From positions 1 through 7,813 of the forward strand of contig JAENWZ010000097.1 in NCBI GenBank assembly GCA_016649795.1: a stretch of 7,813 nucleotides of DNA, given 5' to 3'. Position 1 is the stretch's first letter, and each line of letters opens with the position of its first letter. Made by a program: the position numbers and the translations under genes. The stretch comes from Proteiniphilum sp. (GTDB lineage Bacteria > Bacteroidota > Bacteroidia > Bacteroidales > Dysgonomonadaceae). Below the pieces are notes generated by a model, which was given only the letters and a program-made list of their open reading frames with translations, did no database searches and had not been told where the DNA came from. This document shows positions 6,491-7,813 of the stretch, piece by piece.

Positions 6491-7045
6491 TTATTTACCA
6501 GCTGTCTTACCCGATTTGCGGCGGATCTGTTCACCTACAAACTTGATACCTTTTCCTTTGTAAGGCTCTGGTTTGCGGAACGAACGTATCTTGGCACATA
6601 CCTGTCCGAGTAACTGTTTATCAAAAGACTCAAGGATAATAAGCGGATTCTTGTTTCTTTCCATTTTGGTCTCCACCTTGATCTCCGGAGGTAATTCCAG
6701 GAAGATAATGTGTGTGTAACCAAGCGATAACTCCAGTACCTGTCCGTTGTTGGATACACGGTAACCAACCCCTACAAGCTCCATTTCTTTACGGAAACCT
6801 TCTGAAACACCAATGACCATGTTGTTCAGTAATGAACGGTAAAGGCCATGCAATGCACGGTTTTCTTTTTCATCGTTCGGCCTCTCAATGGTAAGCACAC
6901 CATTGTCTACTTCCACTTTCATATTGCGGTTAATCTGCTGTTTCAACTCGCCCTTGGGGCCTTTCAGCGTGATCACATTATCTTCTCCCATAGTCATGGT
7001 GACGCTCTCAGGCATGGTGATGGGTAATTTTCCTATTCTTGACAT
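6491..7045 (-). CDS. rplF: 50S ribosomal protein L6
   Basis: L6 lies near the base of the L7/L12 stalk and the sarcin-ricin loop, where elongation factors bind. The product has 184 residues, slightly longer than E. coli L6 (177). It has two repeated alpha-beta domains: domain 1 from MSRIGKLPITMPESV through ALHGLYRSLLNNMVIGV, and domain 2 from about residue 84 onward, with GYRVSNNGQVLELSLGYTH and FDKQLLGQVCAKIRSFRKPEPYKGKGI, the L6 signature. The tail is EQIRRKSGKTAGK. The gene starts 18 bp after rpsH with the strongest Shine-Dalgarno in the window. Identification is certain. Confidence 0.98.
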   Translation of the reverse strand: MSRIGKLPITMPESVTMTMGEDNVITLKGPKGELKQQINRNMKVEVDNGVLTIERPNDEKENRALHGLYRSLLNNMVIGVSEGFRKEMELVGVGYRVSNNGQVLELSLGYTHIIFLELPPEIKVETKMERNKNPLIILESFDKQLLGQVCAKIRSFRKPEPYKGKGIKFVGEQIRRKSGKTAGK

Positions 7046-7053
7046 ATTTCTCT

Positions 7054-7060
7054 CTCCTTC
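7054..7060 (-). promoter_or_regulatory. Strong Shine-Dalgarno site of rplF
   Basis: GAAGGAG on the transcribed strand is followed by 8 bases and the rplF ATG. This is close to the textbook sequence and spacing, which is uncommon in Bacteroidota. Confidence 0.6.
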
Positions 7061-7063
7061 AAA

Positions 7064-7459
7064 TTAATAAACGTAACATAATACTTCACCACCCACCTTC
7101 TGCGTGCGGGCCTCCTTGTCTGTCATTACTCCGTTTGAAGTAGATAATATGGCAATACCCAACCCGTTGAGTATGCGTGGCATATCCTTGTGACCGACAT
7201 ACTGACGTAAGCCGGGAGTAGAAACACGCTTCAATTTCTTGATTGCATTTACTTTGTTTACCGGATCGTACTTCAGGGCGATCATGATCTTACCCTGTGG
7301 ACCATCCTCTACAAACTTGTAATTAAGTATGTAGCCTTTTTCAAAAAGAATCTTTGTGATGTCTTTTTTGAGATTTGATGCGGGGATCTCCACCACACGA
7401 TGGTTCGCCTGAACAGCGTTGCGTAACCGCGTCAAATAATCTGCTATTGGATCTGTCAT
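7064..7459 (-). CDS. rpsH: 30S ribosomal protein S8
   Basis: S8 is a primary binder of the central domain of 16S rRNA; in E. coli it also represses the spc operon by binding the mRNA near rplE. The product is 131 residues, the usual length. It starts MTDPIADYLTRLRNAVQANHRVVEIPAS and ends with the family signature STSNGVMTDKEARTQKVGGEVLCYVY. Unlike the tight junctions elsewhere in the operon, it is separated from rpsN by 254 bp of repeat-rich DNA. Its immediate leader is A/T-rich (AAATTATTTTTATAT before the ATG), lacks a Shine-Dalgarno, and has a small stem-loop about 16 bases ahead. Identification is certain. Confidence 0.98.
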   Translation of the reverse strand: MTDPIADYLTRLRNAVQANHRVVEIPASNLKKDITKILFEKGYILNYKFVEDGPQGKIMIALKYDPVNKVNAIKKLKRVSTPGLRQYVGHKDMPRILNGLGIAILSTSNGVMTDKEARTQKVGGEVLCYVY

Positions 7460-7475
7460 ATAAAAATAATTTAAA

Positions 7476-7497
7476 TTGATCCCGACTGCCGGGACAA
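7476..7497 (-). other. Stem-loop upstream of rpsH
   Basis: On the transcribed strand TTGTCCCG pairs with CGGGATCAA: five pairs (TCCCG/CGGGA) over a 5-nt loop GCAGT, one bulged T, then three more pairs (TTG/CAA). It ends 16 bases before the rpsH ATG. The A/T stretch that follows is not an uninterrupted U-tract, so a terminator is unlikely; it could affect ribosome access or mRNA stability. Function is inference. Confidence 0.45.
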
Positions 7498-7514
7498 TAT
7501 TTATTAAAATTCTT

Positions 7515-7593
7515 GCTTTCAGCTCTCAGCGTTATTAGCTTTCAGCTCTCAGCATTCAGCTTTTTTTAGCTTTCAGCTCTCAGCATTCAGCTC
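7515..7593. repeat. Heptamer array with 27-base direct duplication
   Basis: On the transcribed strand the array is made of GCTGAAA, GCTGAGA and GCTGAAT units in a 7-base period. A 27-base block is present twice without a mismatch, at 7535-7561 and 7566-7592 (31 bases apart), and its first 16 bases from GCTTTC also occur at 7515-7530. A T7 run separates the two full copies. This looks like recent duplication or slippage inside a short-period repeat. It has no coding capacity that I can see. Confidence 0.8.
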
Positions 7594-7623
7594 TTTAGAA
7601 TCAAACTTTGGACTTTCATTGGT

Positions 7624-7671
7624 TTGTTGATAAGCGTTCAGTGTTCATCTTAAAACTGCTTATTTTAACAA
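7624..7671. other. Inverted repeat (hairpin) in the centre of the rpsN-rpsH gap
   Basis: TTGTT at 7624-7628 pairs with AACAA at 7667-7671, and ATAAG(C) at 7630-7635 pairs with (G)CTTAT at 7658-7663, separated by a small internal loop; an inner CAGT/ACTG pairing (7639-7642 with 7655-7658) is an alternative extension. It lies between the two opposed heptamer arrays. The stem is A/T-rich and of moderate strength. Confidence 0.4.
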
Positions 7672-7686
7672 CCTTCCACTACCAAA

Positions 7687-7711
7687 GCTGACCGCTGATG
7701 GCTGATCGCTA
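7687..7711. repeat. Short heptamer array next to the rpsN stop, opposite in orientation
   Basis: On the plus strand the units are GCTGACC, GCTGATG, GCTGATC and a truncated GCTA, again with a 7-base period. The orientation is inverted relative to the array at 7515-7593 and the same as the array at 2499-2547. It begins 3 bases from the rpsN stop codon. Confidence 0.65.
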
Positions 7712-7713
7712 TT

Positions 7714-7813
7714 TTACCAGCTTGCTTTCTTGATACCCGGGATCAACCCTTGCGATGCCATTTCGCGGAACTGGATACGTGAAAGGCCAAACTGGCGCAT
7801 GTATCCTTTGGGG
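7714..7813 (-). CDS. rpsN: 30S ribosomal protein S14 (partial, C-terminal end)
   Basis: S14 is a late-assembling protein of the 30S head. Only the last 32 residues and the TAA stop are in the window; the start is beyond the right edge. The visible end reads PKGYMRQFGLSRIQFREMAS, then QGLIPGIKKASW, matching the conserved S14 C-terminus. The short zinc-binding form has Cys-x-x-Cys within this region (CRICFRE in Bacillus); here it is SRIQFRE, so this is the zinc-free, probably long (about 89-residue) form. Position upstream of rpsH is standard, but the 254-bp gap between them is not. Identification is certain; the total length is inferred. Confidence 0.95.
   Translation of the reverse strand, partial: PKGYMRQFGLSRIQFREMASQGLIPGIKKASW

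Larger units (their letters stand above)
7460..7713. other. Long repeat-rich rpsN-rpsH intergenic region
   Basis: This 254-bp spacer is the longest non-coding stretch in the window. On the transcribed strand it holds, in order: a short TCAGC-type heptamer array, a hairpin at 7671-7624, an array of GCTGA-type heptamers with a 27-base perfect duplication, and a small GC-rich stem-loop before rpsH. I saw no convincing Bacteroidota promoter (TTTG ... TAnnTTTG), no terminator with a U-tract, and no credible protein frame. Confidence 0.8.

Noticed and set aside
7476..7497. Stem-loop before rpsH as an intrinsic terminator.
   Set aside because: It lacks a continuous U-tract right after the stem, and termination here would cut off most of an essential operon.
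7587..7648. Two overlapping 10-codon frames on the minus strand in the rpsN-rpsH gap (ATG at 7648 and ATG at 7619, overlapping at an ATGA).
   Set aside because: Neither has a Shine-Dalgarno or recognisable sequence, and the second runs into the heptamer repeat. Such tiny frames are expected by chance.

Overview
The window is a nearly gap-free stretch of the large ribosomal-protein locus (spc and alpha operon genes) of a member of Bacteroidota, most likely the order Bacteroidales. The evidence for the lineage is the gene order, the sequence style of the proteins (for example the S13 tail [20 protein letters not shown] and the L36 tail NKKNPKFKQRQG), zinc-free forms of S4, S14 and L36, and A/T-rich translation starts that often lack a Shine-Dalgarno site. 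The family is not certain; something near Proteiniphilum, Petrimonas or Dysgonomonas is a guess.

Every gene is on the minus strand, so transcription runs from high to low coordinates: rpsN (C-terminal end only), rpsH, rplF, rplR, rpsE, rpmD, rplO, secY, map, infA, rpmJ, rpsM, rpsK, rpsD, rpoA (lacking its 3' end). The gene set is that of a single transcription unit making small- and large-subunit proteins, the Sec translocon channel, methionine aminopeptidase, initiation factor IF-1 and the RNA polymerase alpha subunit. Most junctions are 4 to 40 bp. No strong promoter or intrinsic terminator was recognised inside the window, which fits co-transcription from a promoter upstream of the window.

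Three junctions are longer. The rpsN-rpsH gap (7460-7713, 254 bp) and the infA-rpmJ gap (2458-2546) hold degenerate arrays with a strict 7-base period (GCTGANN-type units). In the rpsN-rpsH gap two such arrays face each other and could fold in register in the mRNA, with another hairpin between them and a small stem-loop just ahead of rpsH. The rpsK-rpsD gap (1394-1520, 127 bp) holds two tandem hairpins immediately upstream of rpsD and is a candidate S4-responsive leader.

The coding content is ordinary, essential and well conserved; I see no mobile element, CRISPR array, tRNA, defence gene or unknown protein. The parts worth a second look are the heptamer repeats inside an essential operon and the structured rpsD leader.
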